NCBI GenBank assembly: GCA_900317625.1
Contig: ONHK01000001.1
Coordinates: 186,001-250,000 of the forward strand
Origin: an uncultured Treponema sp.
GTDB taxonomy: Bacteria; Spirochaetota; Spirochaetia; Treponematales; Treponemataceae
Direction of reading: 5' to 3'
DNA: 64,000 nt
This document shows, one piece after another, positions 1 through 8,284 of this stretch. Below the pieces are notes generated by a model, which had not been told where the DNA came from, made no database searches, and saw only the letters and a program-made list of their open reading frames with translations. The position numbers and the translations under genes are program-made. The first letter of the stretch is position 1; every line of letters begins with the position of its first letter.

Positions 1-963
1 TAAATTTCCTTCAGCATCAGTTCCAAGCTCTTCCTGAATTGACTTTAATTCTTCGCGCAAAAAATAGTCGCGCTGATTTTTTTCAACTTTTTCATTGATG
101 TCATTCTGGATTTTTTTCTGGACGCGCAAAAGTTCCTGTTCTTTTTTTATAAAAACAAGAACCTGCTCCATTCTCTGGCGGACATTCAAAGTTTCAAGAA
201 CGCGCTGCTGATCCTCTTTGTCAACATTTAAAATTGAAGCGATGAAATCCGTGATTTTTCCAGGATTATCGATATTCACCATGTTAAGGCGCATTTCTTC
301 AGTAAACAAAGGATTATTTTCAGCAACCTCCTTCATCTCGCTGATTAACGCGCGGGTAAGGGCTTTTACCTCAAAAGTATCGTTTTCCTCTTCCTCCAGA
401 TAATTTACAGCCGCAACAATTGGAGCAGACGAGCTAAGACATTTTGTCATCTTAAATCGTTTTACTGTTGAAATAAAAACGTTTATTCCGCCGTCCGGAA
501 GATTTATTTTCTTTATGATTTTTGCGGCAGTTCCAACTTTATATAGGTCTTCGTAGCGCGTATCGGCAACATCATTTTTCAGCATGACAATGCCCAAATA
601 TCCGTCGCCTTCATACGCTTCTTCGGCAGCTTTTATGTCACCGGAATTATTTATCATCAGCGGAGTAAAAATTCCAGGAAAAATCGGATGTCCCTGCAAA
701 GGAATTATCGGAAGTTTTGCCGGCAAAAAATCGTCTGCCGGAACTAGCTCCGACTTTCTATTTCTTCCTGATTTTCCAGTTTTTTTACCGTTCTTTGAAT
801 CAGGCTGAATTTCAACTTCAAGCTCAACATCGCTGTTAAGAATTTCAGCAGCCTTGTCCTTTAATTCTCCAAGAATCTGCGCGAGATCCTTTTCTGACTT
901 TTTATTATCATTTTCGTTGTTATTGTTTTCATTATTACTGTTATTATTTTCGTTTTCAACCAT
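1..963 (-). CDS. lon: ATP-dependent protease Lon, N-terminal part (cut by window edge)
   Basis: The frame reads from an ATG at 963 to the left edge without a stop, so only about 320 N-terminal residues are visible. After an unusual Asn/Glu-rich leader (residues 2-21 are mostly N, E and D) and a charged linker, the LON substrate-binding domain starts near residue 76 (LPIIPLQGHPIFPGIFTPL). The coiled-coil that precedes the AAA+ module follows (REELKSIQEELG at the edge). The AAA+ and Ser-Lys protease domains lie outside the window. Lon degrades misfolded and regulatory proteins in the cytoplasm. The gene begins 43 nt after the kinase gene on the same strand and is probably cotranscribed with it. 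An AAAGGT lies very close to the ATG. Confidence 0.9.
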   Translation of the reverse strand, partial: MVENENNNSNNENNNNENDNKKSEKDLAQILGELKDKAAEILNSDVELEVEIQPDSKNGKKTGKSGRNRKSELVPADDFLPAKLPIIPLQGHPIFPGIFTPLMINNSGDIKAAEEAYEGDGYLGIVMLKNDVADTRYEDLYKVGTAAKIIKKINLPDGGINVFISTVKRFKMTKCLSSSAPIVAAVNYLEEEENDTFEVKALTRALISEMKEVAENNPLFTEEMRLNMVNIDNPGKITDFIASILNVDKEDQQRVLETLNVRQRMEQVLVFIKKEQELLRVQKKIQNDINEKVEKNQRDYFLREELKSIQEELGTDAEGNL

Positions 964-1006
964 ACCTTTAAATTTAAGCACAGAAAGCAAAAATGGCAAT
1001 AGATAT

Positions 1007-2605
1007 TTATTTCTTTGGCACAAGATTTGCGGAAATGTACAGAACGTCCTGAAGCCATTCCAGGCGCAGGGAAAATATTTCTGGCTCGTATCCTTCGCAT
1101 TCAGCCTTGAATTTCCAGACGTTGCCGGAAATCAGTTTTTCAGCGGGAATCTGGTCAAGCGGAATCCAGTTTTTATTGTAAAGAACAGAAAAAACTGTTT
1201 TGGAAGTAATTTCCTTTCCTGTTGAAGAATCATAGGCATTCGGGTGAACGGTTATGTTTCGGCGCATATCTTTTAAGAAATCAGCTTTTATAAGAACATT
1301 TTCTTTTGTCACACCAAAAGATTTCCACCAGACATAAGGACCTGCGACAACTTTTATGCGGTAATCGCCATGAGGAAGATAAACTTTTTTTGTTGAATAA
1401 GTTCTGTTCCGCGCATTTTTTTCTTCCGGGTGTTTTTTTTCTGAAACTTGAGTCAAAACCCGGCGAGTGTTCATTATTTCTGGAATCTGGTCGCCATCAT
1501 TTTCAAAAAAGAAAGCCCTGACCGGCAAATCTGAACCAGACGTGCTTGTGGCTGGCATTTTCATCTCAATTTCAACAGGCGTGTACCACGAACGCAAAAT
1601 TGTGGCATGAAAAACTCCCTCAAACCAACCGTAAACACATAAAAACGCAAAAACTGCACAGGCAGCAACAATCGCCATAATGCGGTTACGTTTTCTGTCT
1701 TTTGGAATATATTCAATTTCTTTTAGGACATTCTTTGAAAGAATTATTTTTGCAAGCTGAACACGTATGCTGTGAACATCATAGTGCTTTAAATATCTTT
1801 TTATTGCCTTTATAATCGGTGAAATTGACTGATAGCGACTTTTTGCCTTTGGCCGCATCATTTTATGGATAAGGCGGCAGACGCATCTTGGAATTTTTTT
1901 GTCAATCTTGCGCGGAGAAATATATTTTCCTTTTTTTATTACGTTCAGAGTTTCAATTGTTAAAGTTCCAGGATAAGGTTTTGTTCCTGTAACCATTTCG
2001 TAAAGCATAACGCCCAGCGCATAAATGTCCGCACGGCAATCAACTTTCGCGCTGTCCTCAAACTGTTCCGGCGGCATATAAGCTGGCGTTCCAAGGGCAA
2101 CTCCGCTTTGGGTAAGAGTGTCTTCCCCGGAAGTTTCAGAGGCAATTCCAAAATCAGTGATTTTTATTTCCGCGCGTTTTGAAATAAGAATATTTCCTGG
2201 CTTTATGTCGCGGTGAACTATATTTTTCGTGTGTGCAAATTTCAATCCGTAGCAGGCATCTTGAATTATCAGCATTGCAATCTGCGGACTGACTGACGTT
2301 TGTTTTTGAAGAATCTTATCAACCGCCATTCCGTCAACAAATTCTTCTACAATATAATATGCATTTCCTTCCGTAAAAATATCGTAAAAATTCACAATAT
2401 TCGGATTTTGAAGTTCACCAAGAATTTTTGCTTCCAGAATAAATCTTTTTATATTTGTTGAATTTTTTTTCGCCGTAAGTTTTTTAATTATAACCGGCCG
2501 TTTTAAAGTCGGATGGGTAGAACGGTAAACAACGCCCATTCCGCCTTTTGCAATAATTCCCTCAATTTTATATTTTCCAATTTTTTCAGGAAAAACCTCT
2601 GGCAT
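1007..2605 (-). CDS. Membrane-anchored Ser/Thr protein kinase with extracytoplasmic beta domain
   Basis: This is a Hanks-type (PknB-like) kinase of 532 residues. Visible motifs are the glycine loop AKGGMGVVY (19-27), a lysine in PVIIKKL (about 41), HRDIKPGN with the catalytic Asp133, DFG at 151-153, and the activation segment ending in GTPAYMPPEQF. One transmembrane helix spans about 308-328. It is followed by about 200 residues rich in beta strand that resemble a PEGA-type sensor region and would lie in the periplasm. I chose the ATG at 2605 because GGGGG sits 5 nt upstream; a TTG four codons earlier is the alternative. The gene follows a phosphatase and an FHA gene on the same strand, suggesting a phospho-signalling cassette. 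The substrates are unknown. Confidence 0.9.
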   Translation of the reverse strand: MPEVFPEKIGKYKIEGIIAKGGMGVVYRSTHPTLKRPVIIKKLTAKKNSTNIKRFILEAKILGELQNPNIVNFYDIFTEGNAYYIVEEFVDGMAVDKILQKQTSVSPQIAMLIIQDACYGLKFAHTKNIVHRDIKPGNILISKRAEIKITDFGIASETSGEDTLTQSGVALGTPAYMPPEQFEDSAKVDCRADIYALGVMLYEMVTGTKPYPGTLTIETLNVIKKGKYISPRKIDKKIPRCVCRLIHKMMRPKAKSRYQSISPIIKAIKRYLKHYDVHSIRVQLAKIILSKNVLKEIEYIPKDRKRNRIMAIVAACAVFAFLCVYGWFEGVFHATILRSWYTPVEIEMKMPATSTSGSDLPVRAFFFENDGDQIPEIMNTRRVLTQVSEKKHPEEKNARNRTYSTKKVYLPHGDYRIKVVAGPYVWWKSFGVTKENVLIKADFLKDMRRNITVHPNAYDSSTGKEITSKTVFSVLYNKNWIPLDQIPAEKLISGNVWKFKAECEGYEPEIFSLRLEWLQDVLYISANLVPKK

Positions 2606-2652
2606 TTTATCCCCCAAAATATTCCTAAATCATTCTACTGTAAAAAAAATAT

Positions 2653-3693
2653 TTATTCACCAACTTGAACTATATCGTTTTCCAAGTCAATATTTTTATC
2701 TTTGTGCACAAGAACCACATTCTGGCGGTCCGGATTATGAATCTGAACATATTTTCCTTGTTGGCGCAAAGCGTAATTTACTTGAATCGGTCGATGTCCG
2801 CCAAAATAAAGTGCATCAGAATTTCCGGTAAGAGAATCCAGCATTTTTTTTACGCTTCCATTTTCTGCGGCATTGTTTTCAGTCCATGTAAGCCCAAGAA
2901 TGATTTCATCACAATCCATTCCGCAAATAAGCTCTTCTCGTGAAAAAGCACGGGCTGGCTCCGCATGGCTTATAACACATTCTGGAAAAACCGCAGCCAG
3001 CGGAAGATTCTTTTCAAAACAGGAAATCACCATAAGAACATCATCGCCATAAACCGCCGAGATAAAATCCTTTACCATCTCGCCTTCGTTCGCAAATTTC
3101 CTAAAAGGATAGTCACCAGGACCACGCACATTCATTATATTCTCATGGTTTCCTTTTAAAATATGAACATTCGCCGGAAAAGCGATTTTTAATTCCATAA
3201 TCATTGAAAGTAAAGTCAAACCTTCAACCATCTCTTCATTCATCGCCTTGCCGTCATAAATTCCGCGGTCAAAATCATCCAACGCTTCAAGCCAGCGCAA
3301 CCGTCCGCGCAATTCAGAATGTAAAAGGTCTCCAACGAAAACAATTCTTACCTTATCTTCTTCCAGCGCCTGAAAAACCGAAATCCTGCTTTTTTTTCCA
3401 TTTATTTCAGAGCACGCAAAAGATTCCGGCAAAACAAAATTCAAAATATTCCGCAAAAAATAAGCGCGCGCATGCAAATCCGGCACAATAATCAGCGGTA
3501 GCCTTTCACATTCCGGGCCAGAAAAATCAATCAGACCACCAAGCCTGCCAAAATCAGCAGCAGGCCGGTACGAACAAATTTCATTTTCCAGCACAGAAGC
3601 CGCTGAATCCGCAACCGAAAAAAGATAATCATGTTCAGGCAATCCGTTCAAAACCGAATCGCCCTTTAAAAATAACTTAAGTTTCTCGCTCAA
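2653..3693 (-). CDS. Calcineurin-like (PPP-type) metallophosphatase
   Basis: This 346-residue protein carries the metallophosphoesterase signatures in order: PDLHAR (Asp and His ligands), GDLLHS, GNHE, a histidine in VISHAEPA and a final GGHRPI. The arrangement resembles PPP-family Ser/Thr phosphatases and bacterial diadenosine tetraphosphatases. The start is a TTG at 3693, since no ATG occurs in the first half of the frame; the ribosome site is weak. It lies between the FHA gene (66 nt upstream) and the kinase gene (47 nt downstream), so a role in reversing the kinase's phosphorylation is a reasonable inference. Nucleotide substrates cannot be excluded. Confidence 0.8.
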   Translation of the reverse strand: MSEKLKLFLKGDSVLNGLPEHDYLFSVADSAASVLENEICSYRPAADFGRLGGLIDFSGPECERLPLIIVPDLHARAYFLRNILNFVLPESFACSEINGKKSRISVFQALEEDKVRIVFVGDLLHSELRGRLRWLEALDDFDRGIYDGKAMNEEMVEGLTLLSMIMELKIAFPANVHILKGNHENIMNVRGPGDYPFRKFANEGEMVKDFISAVYGDDVLMVISCFEKNLPLAAVFPECVISHAEPARAFSREELICGMDCDEIILGLTWTENNAAENGSVKKMLDSLTGNSDALYFGGHRPIQVNYALRQQGKYVQIHNPDRQNVVLVHKDKNIDLENDIVQVGE

Positions 3694-3759
3694 CTAAAAT
3701 TCCGTAAAAAAAATAAAAATCCGCAAACCGGGGAAAAAGCCATGCGAAACATGCGAAAA

Positions 3760-4104
3760 TCAGGAAATCACAAGATTCATTGTGCCAATCGTAATTTTAT
3801 CGCCCTTATTAAGACGAAAATATTTGCCTTCAGGAATCCGTCTGCCGTTCACAAAAGTTCCGTTCGTGCTTTTTTCGTCCCTTATAAAATAAGCATCGCG
3901 AATCTTCTGGATAACCGCATGGTGTCGGCTTGCAAGTTTGTTGTCAATCACAATATCGTTGTCGTACTCGCGCCCAAGCGTAATTTTCGCCACAAGCTCA
4001 ATTCTCTTCTTATTGAACATTAAATATTCAGCCGGCGAAGACTCCGAAATCTGCTCTAAATGCCGACCAACCGGCGACTCGTTGATAATCGTTGTATTTT
4101 CCAT
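3760..4104 (-). CDS. FHA-domain protein
   Basis: A 114-residue protein made almost entirely of one forkhead-associated domain, the phosphothreonine-binding fold. Visible hallmarks are LGREYDNDIVI (GR), the SRHH motif, STNGTFVNG and a closing GDKITIG. About 20 disordered residues precede the domain. The ATG at 4104 is preferred because GAGG lies 7 nt upstream; a longer reading would add 17 hydrophobic residues without a ribosome site. It is the first gene of the FHA-phosphatase-kinase-lon run, so it is the likely reader or adaptor of the kinase's marks. Confidence 0.88.
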   Translation of the reverse strand: MENTTIINESPVGRHLEQISESSPAEYLMFNKKRIELVAKITLGREYDNDIVIDNKLASRHHAVIQKIRDAYFIRDEKSTNGTFVNGRRIPEGKYFRLNKGDKITIGTMNLVIS

Positions 4105-4165
4105 TTTTTTCCTCAAAATCAATATAATTATCGCCCACCTTATCAAGAAAGTCAAAAAATTTCAA

Positions 4166-4318
4166 AGGGTAACGTCTTCCCTACGTTCGCACTTCGGCTC
4201 ACTACCAACCTAAAGGTTGCTCGTCCGCACTTCGTTGCGTCCTACCCCTTCCGCGGGGACACCCGCGAGTTTGCAAAGCAAACTCGATAGTTTACGTACA
4301 ACGCCCCGTTTAAAATCA
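4166..4318 (-). repeat. Dispersed modular repeat, family A, copy 1
   Basis: Read on the minus strand, this element has the family order: GGGCGTTGTACGT, an ACTAT segment, a perfect stem (CGAGTTTGC/GCAAACTCG at 4266-4286), GGGTGTCCCCGC, GGGGTAGGACG, a second stem (CAACC/GGTTG at 4206-4219), GGTAGTGA and GAACGTAGGG. It fills the divergent intergenic region between the FHA gene and the barrel gene. It shares blocks with copies at 28.5, 31.2, 47.3 and 49.0 kb. Confidence 0.75.
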
Positions 4319-4319
4319 C

Positions 4320-4349
4320 TTGACCAAAATCCAAGGGGGAGGGTAAAAT
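4320..4349 (+). promoter_or_regulatory. Sigma70-type promoter for the 4392 gene
   Basis: TTGACC at 4320-4325 is followed after 18 nt by TAAAAT at 4344-4349. The predicted leader is about 36 nt and contains a CAGGAG ribosome site just before the ATG at 4392. Confidence 0.6.
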
Positions 4350-4391
4350 AAGTGATATTTTTAGATTTGATAATTTTTATCAGGAGATTCT

Positions 4392-5108
4392 ATGAAAAAA
4401 CTTATTTCTATCATTATCGCGGCAACATTGTTTTCCAGCTTTGCATTCGCAAAAAAATACAAGGGCGATGTTCAGCTCAGCATGGGCGGAAGCGCTGAAG
4501 AAATGAAAGCAAAAGATGTAGATTTGACAGGAGATGCGGGCTTAATCAATGCTGACATCAATGCAAAATCTGGAATGTTTGAATTTGACGTTCAGACATG
4601 GCATCTTTTTGGAATCAATGACTGGTTCAGCGTTGGTTTTATGGCTGGTTTTAACACAGGTATCGGTCTTACAACAGAATTAAAGTTAGAGAATTCAAAC
4701 GTTTACTTAGAAAATGCAAAAGTAGATTCTGACAATTTAGCTGTTGCAGCTCACGTAAACTTTTTGCTCGGACCTGCTGTTGGTTTTGACTTAGGAAAAG
4801 TTGTCCGTTTCAATGTTACAGCAGGAATCGATTTTGGTATTGTAAACATGTATTCTTGCCAAAAGGATGGTGATTCATCTAAGTTAATGTCGACATATTC
4901 TTCACCAGTTGGAATCGGATTCGAGGGACAGGCAAAATTCCTTCCTAAAGCAAAGGTAAGCCCAGTTGTAAGTTATAGAGTTACAAGCGATTTTGCAAAG
5001 ACTTTATACTTCTATGACCAGGATGAAGACAAACACGAAGATTATTCTGTAGATTCTCTTAACGTTATAAACAACGCGTTTACAGTAGGAATTTCTTTCA
5101 ACTGGTAA
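4392..5108 (+). CDS. Secreted outer-membrane beta-barrel-like protein
   Basis: The 238-residue product starts with a classical signal peptide (MKKLISIIIAATLFSSFAFA, residues 1-20). The rest is rich in alternating aromatic and glycine strands (LFGINDWFSVGFMAGFNTGIG, shortened: DWFSVGFMAGFNTGIG) and ends in GISFNW, a terminal aromatic typical of barrel proteins. I expect a small 8- to 10-strand outer-membrane barrel of the kind treponemes keep as surface proteins, but I recognise no named family. CAGGAG precedes the ATG, its own promoter lies upstream and a terminator follows, so it is a single-gene unit. Confidence 0.75.
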   Translation: MKKLISIIIAATLFSSFAFAKKYKGDVQLSMGGSAEEMKAKDVDLTGDAGLINADINAKSGMFEFDVQTWHLFGINDWFSVGFMAGFNTGIGLTTELKLENSNVYLENAKVDSDNLAVAAHVNFLLGPAVGFDLGKVVRFNVTAGIDFGIVNMYSCQKDGDSSKLMSTYSSPVGIGFEGQAKFLPKAKVSPVVSYRVTSDFAKTLYFYDQDEDKHEDYSVDSLNVINNAFTVGISFNW

Positions 5109-5135
5109 ACGCAAAAATCAACGTTAAATGCTGGT

Positions 5136-5172
5136 AAAACTCGCTGGAACGAATATTCTGGCGAGTTTTTTT
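5136..5172. terminator. Rho-independent terminator, probably bidirectional
   Basis: The arms AAAACTCGC (5136-5144) and GCGAGTTTT (5161-5169) enclose a 16-nt loop and run into a T tract on the plus strand. The left arm supplies an A tract that reads as T on the minus strand, so the hairpin can serve both convergent genes. Confidence 0.75.
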
Positions 5173-6358
5173 ATTTTCTAAAGATTTTTTCAGTCAGCTT
5201 TTTCAAGATGTTTTTTGTATGCTCTGTGGATTCCTCCAGTTTCTGCTTAATGACTTTATCAGCCTTTGTAAGCTGGGAATGTCCTGCCTTAAAAAATTCA
5301 ATTACAGTTTCCTTGCATACTTTCCGCATCTCCGGATCAAGTTTATTTATTGTCTTTAGAACTTTTACAGAATTCCTTGCAAAATTCGCCTCAAGTTCAG
5401 TATTTGTCTTTGCATCCGTTGATTCAATTATTTTAAAGACTGTATCAACAAAAATCTCACGCTTTTCCGGTTCAAGATTTGAAATCCATTCATTAAAAGT
5501 ATTATGAAAAAATTTGCTTCCGTAGTCATTGTTTTCAAGAACCACAAAATTATTCCCCATAATGTGCCACGAAAACGGATCATGCTGCATAACTCCAATC
5601 TCATCGCTTTCAATAAAAGTCTGCTTTCCTATATGCTGAAAAAGCATTCCGACAATCGAAAATTGAGGATAAAAAGATTCAACTTTATCTGCAATCCGCA
5701 AAAATTCCGGCGACTGCACACGAGCCTCATAAAATCCTGGACCATCATTATTGTAAATACAAAGAATTCTGTCGCTGATTTTTTTGTCAACAATAGCGCT
5801 TGCATACATCGAAAGATTTCCGCCTTTTGAATGTCCGCCAATCCGCAATTTTCCTTTCAGGTTTTTCGCAGCTTTCTCAAGATATTCCACCGCATCTTTT
5901 TGCGCCGGAACTTCAGTTTCTGTGGCAAGATTAAAATCTTCTTTCCAGCCCACAATCGAATCATCTGTTCCGCGAAAGCAGACAAAATTTGTTCCATCCG
6001 GCAATTTATAGGAAATAGCGGCAAACTGCTCTTCTATAGATAAGTCAATTTTTGAAACATATCCTGTAGCAAGAATATTTTCAAAGCGTCGACATTTTGC
6101 AAGACTTAAAAAGAATGGAGCCGTTTTTTTGTTGATTAAAAGCCCTGTCTCTGACCTTTTCTTAAAATCCTTTGCATTCTCAAAAAGCTCCGCAAGTTCA
6201 GAAAGTTTTTGCGAATAATTAAAATCGTAATCTGGTAAAAGTCTGTCAAAATTCAAATAAGAAATTTGGCAAAGAATAAGAGCATCAACATTGCAAAACG
6301 GCGTTTGTTCAAACGACAAATCACCGCGCCATTCAATATAATCCTGAATATTCGCCAT
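5171..6358 (-). CDS. DUF2974 (Mbeg1-like) alpha/beta hydrolase
   Basis: The 395-residue protein has a lipase-like core. FVCFRGTDDSIVGWKEDF is the oxyanion-side strand, and GGHSKGGNLSMY carries the nucleophile elbow with Ser177. The N-terminal segment (NIQDYIEWRGDLSFEQTPF) is characteristic of the DUF2974 family. The C-terminal third is charged and helical. No signal peptide is seen, so it is likely cytoplasmic. The substrate is unknown; family members resemble lipases. AAGGA precedes the ATG. It is transcribed divergently from the Bax-inhibitor-like gene. Confidence 0.82.
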   Translation of the reverse strand: MANIQDYIEWRGDLSFEQTPFCNVDALILCQISYLNFDRLLPDYDFNYSQKLSELAELFENAKDFKKRSETGLLINKKTAPFFLSLAKCRRFENILATGYVSKIDLSIEEQFAAISYKLPDGTNFVCFRGTDDSIVGWKEDFNLATETEVPAQKDAVEYLEKAAKNLKGKLRIGGHSKGGNLSMYASAIVDKKISDRILCIYNNDGPGFYEARVQSPEFLRIADKVESFYPQFSIVGMLFQHIGKQTFIESDEIGVMQHDPFSWHIMGNNFVVLENNDYGSKFFHNTFNEWISNLEPEKREIFVDTVFKIIESTDAKTNTELEANFARNSVKVLKTINKLDPEMRKVCKETVIEFFKAGHSQLTKADKVIKQKLEESTEHTKNILKKLTEKIFRK

Positions 6359-6384
6359 AATTTTGTGTCCTTAAATGAAAATAT

Positions 6385-6405
6385 TTGTTATATTTAATAT
6401 AACAA
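6385..6405. promoter_or_regulatory. Perfect AT-rich palindrome in a divergent promoter region
   Basis: TTGTTATAT (6385-6393) and ATATAACAA (6397-6405) form a 9-bp perfect inverted repeat around TTA. It lies in the 59-nt gap between two divergent genes and contains -10-like hexamers on both strands. It could be an operator or simply two overlapping -10 elements. Confidence 0.4.
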
Positions 6406-6417
6406 CATGGAGGATTT

Positions 6418-7119
6418 ATGACAAATTCTAATTCAACACAAATTTCTCTGGTAAAAGAACAGAACAAATTTCTTGCCAGAACTTACGGCTGGATGGCATT
6501 GGCTTTAATCATCAGTGGCTTTACTGCGTTCGGAACTGCGACATATTTAGCTTCAATTGGCGAACAGGCATACAGCTTTTTTCAGATAGGATTCCCGATT
6601 CTCGCAATTGCTGAAATTGTTCTTGTCTGGTGGCTTTCTGCCTCAATTTCAAAAATCTCTGCGGTAGGCGCGTCTGTTGCATTTGTCATTTATTCTGTCT
6701 TAAACGGAATGACACTTTCTTCAATTTTTATTGTTTACCAGCTTTCCTCTCTTTTTACAATTTTTCTTACAAGTGCAGGAATGTTCGCCGCAATGGCAAT
6801 TTACGGAACTTTTACAAAACAGAACATTCTTTCATTCGGAAGATATTTCTTTATGGCTTTGGTTGGTGTTGTAATCGCCTCAATCATAAATCTTTTTGTG
6901 CGCTCAAACAGACTTGACTGGATTATTTCAATTGTTACTGTTGTTCTTTTTACAGGACTTTCAGCTTATGATGCGCAGAAAATGGTACGAGTAAGCGAGC
7001 GCGCTGAAAATTCAGATGTTTTCAAGAAAGCTTCAATAATTGGTGCGCTTGAATTATATCTTGATTTTGTAAATATTTTCCTTGCCATGTTAAGACTTTT
7101 CGGAAAAAGAAAGAACTAG
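6418..7119 (+). CDS. Bax inhibitor-1/YccA family integral membrane protein
   Basis: The 233-residue protein has seven hydrophobic segments from about residue 22 to 230 and the family signature GLSAYDAQKMVRVSE near the C terminus, with the acidic residues implicated in the calcium/proton leak of BI-1 homologues. The N-terminal NKFLARTYGWMALALIISG is also typical of YccA-type proteins. A strong GGAGG lies before the ATG. Members act in the inner membrane, and E. coli YccA modulates FtsH; a role here is inference. The transporter gene follows after 9 nt. Confidence 0.88.
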   Translation: MTNSNSTQISLVKEQNKFLARTYGWMALALIISGFTAFGTATYLASIGEQAYSFFQIGFPILAIAEIVLVWWLSASISKISAVGASVAFVIYSVLNGMTLSSIFIVYQLSSLFTIFLTSAGMFAAMAIYGTFTKQNILSFGRYFFMALVGVVIASIINLFVRSNRLDWIISIVTVVLFTGLSAYDAQKMVRVSERAENSDVFKKASIIGALELYLDFVNIFLAMLRLFGKRKN

Positions 7120-7128
7120 TTTTTCAGA

Positions 7129-8031
7129 ATGTCTGTAAACAAAGATTATTTAAAAGGAGTTTTTTACATTCTGCTTTCAGCCTTCAGTTTTGCATTGATG
7201 GCATTATTTGTAAGGCTGAGCGGAAATATTCCTTTTGTACAAAAAACTTTTTTCAGAAATATTGTAGCTCTTGTAATCACTATTTTTTCAATTGCAGCCG
7301 GAATTATTAAAGGCGGTATTGCGCAATACAAAATTCCAAAAGAAAGCTGGCCGTTTTTGCTGTTGCGTTCAATAGCCGGTTCAATCGGGATTTTCGGGAA
7401 TTTTTATGCAATCGATCATCTGATTCTTGCAGACGCAAGTATTCTGAACAAAATGGCACCTTTTTATACGGTTTTATTCTGTTTTGTACTTTTAAATGAA
7501 AAGATAAAAATTGTTCCTCTTTTTGCAATTATAACAGCATTCTGCGGAGCAATGCTTGTGGCAAAACCATCATTTGATTTTTCAAAGACATTGCCATCAC
7601 TTGCAGGCGTGGCAAGCGGTTTTGGAGCAGGATTCGCATACGCATGCGTAAGAAAACTAGGAAAACAAAAATGCTCCGGAAAGATTGTAATTCTGTTTTT
7701 CAGCGCTTTTTCAACGTTGCTTGCAGTTCCATTTATGATTTTTAATTTTACCCCGATGACAAAAATACAGACAATATATTTGCTTTGCGCAGGAATTTCT
7801 GCCGCAATCGGGCAGTTCACAATAACCGCAGCATATTATCATGCGCCGGCAGCAAAAATCTCGATATTTGATTTTTGCCAGATAATTTTCTCAGCAAGCC
7901 TGGGATTTTTCATTCTTGGACAAAAACCCGATATTCTAAGCATTTTGGGATACATAATAATTCTTTCTATGGCGACTTTGAATTTTTTCTACAACAATAA
8001 AACATTAAAGACTGAATCTTCAGAAAATTAG
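7129..8031 (+). CDS. EamA/DMT-family transporter
   Basis: The 300-residue protein has ten predicted transmembrane helices arranged as two EamA repeats (about 8-135 and 150-290), with LFVRLSGNIPF early and LILADASILNKMAPFYTVLF in the first half, as in drug/metabolite exporters. The substrate cannot be read from sequence. It starts 9 nt after the preceding stop without a clear ribosome site, so translational coupling is likely. Confidence 0.88.
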   Translation: MSVNKDYLKGVFYILLSAFSFALMALFVRLSGNIPFVQKTFFRNIVALVITIFSIAAGIIKGGIAQYKIPKESWPFLLLRSIAGSIGIFGNFYAIDHLILADASILNKMAPFYTVLFCFVLLNEKIKIVPLFAIITAFCGAMLVAKPSFDFSKTLPSLAGVASGFGAGFAYACVRKLGKQKCSGKIVILFFSAFSTLLAVPFMIFNFTPMTKIQTIYLLCAGISAAIGQFTITAAYYHAPAAKISIFDFCQIIFSASLGFFILGQKPDILSILGYIIILSMATLNFFYNNKTLKTESSEN

Positions 8032-8047
8032 ATTCCGCCTGGCCAGA

Positions 8048-8284
8048 TTATTTTGTATTTTCAGAAGAATTTTCTTTTTCCGCATTTTTTGATTTTTCAG
8101 CCTTCTCTTTTTCATCTTCCTCGCGCTTCATTTCTTCCTGAAATTCAGATTTGGCGCAATATTCAGCTTCAATTTTTCCGTCAATTTCATTAACTTTAAA
8201 AATTGAATTTTCTGAATAATTTTTTACAAGCCAATCGTCATATTCTGTCCAGTTTGAGAATGAAATTTTTTTTGCATTTATCAT
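8048..8284 (-). CDS. Small acidic hypothetical protein
   Basis: A 78-residue protein with no recognised domain. The first 50 residues look folded (FSNWTEYDDWLVKNYSENS), while the last 30 are almost only E, K, N and S and are probably disordered. Its ATG overlaps the stop of the DUF5718-like gene (ATGA), so it is translationally coupled as the last gene of the rplU-led run. Confidence 0.6.
   Translation of the reverse strand: MINAKKISFSNWTEYDDWLVKNYSENSIFKVNEIDGKIEAEYCAKSEFQEEMKREEDEKEKAEKSKNAEKENSSENTK

Noticed and set aside
2606..2617. TTG start four codons upstream for the kinase
   Set aside because: It overlaps the GGGGG ribosome site that serves the ATG at 2605.
4163..4390. Repeat-rich spacer as a CRISPR array or rRNA fragment
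   Set aside because: There are no regularly spaced identical repeats with unique spacers, and no rRNA signature; the hairpins match the dispersed family A instead.
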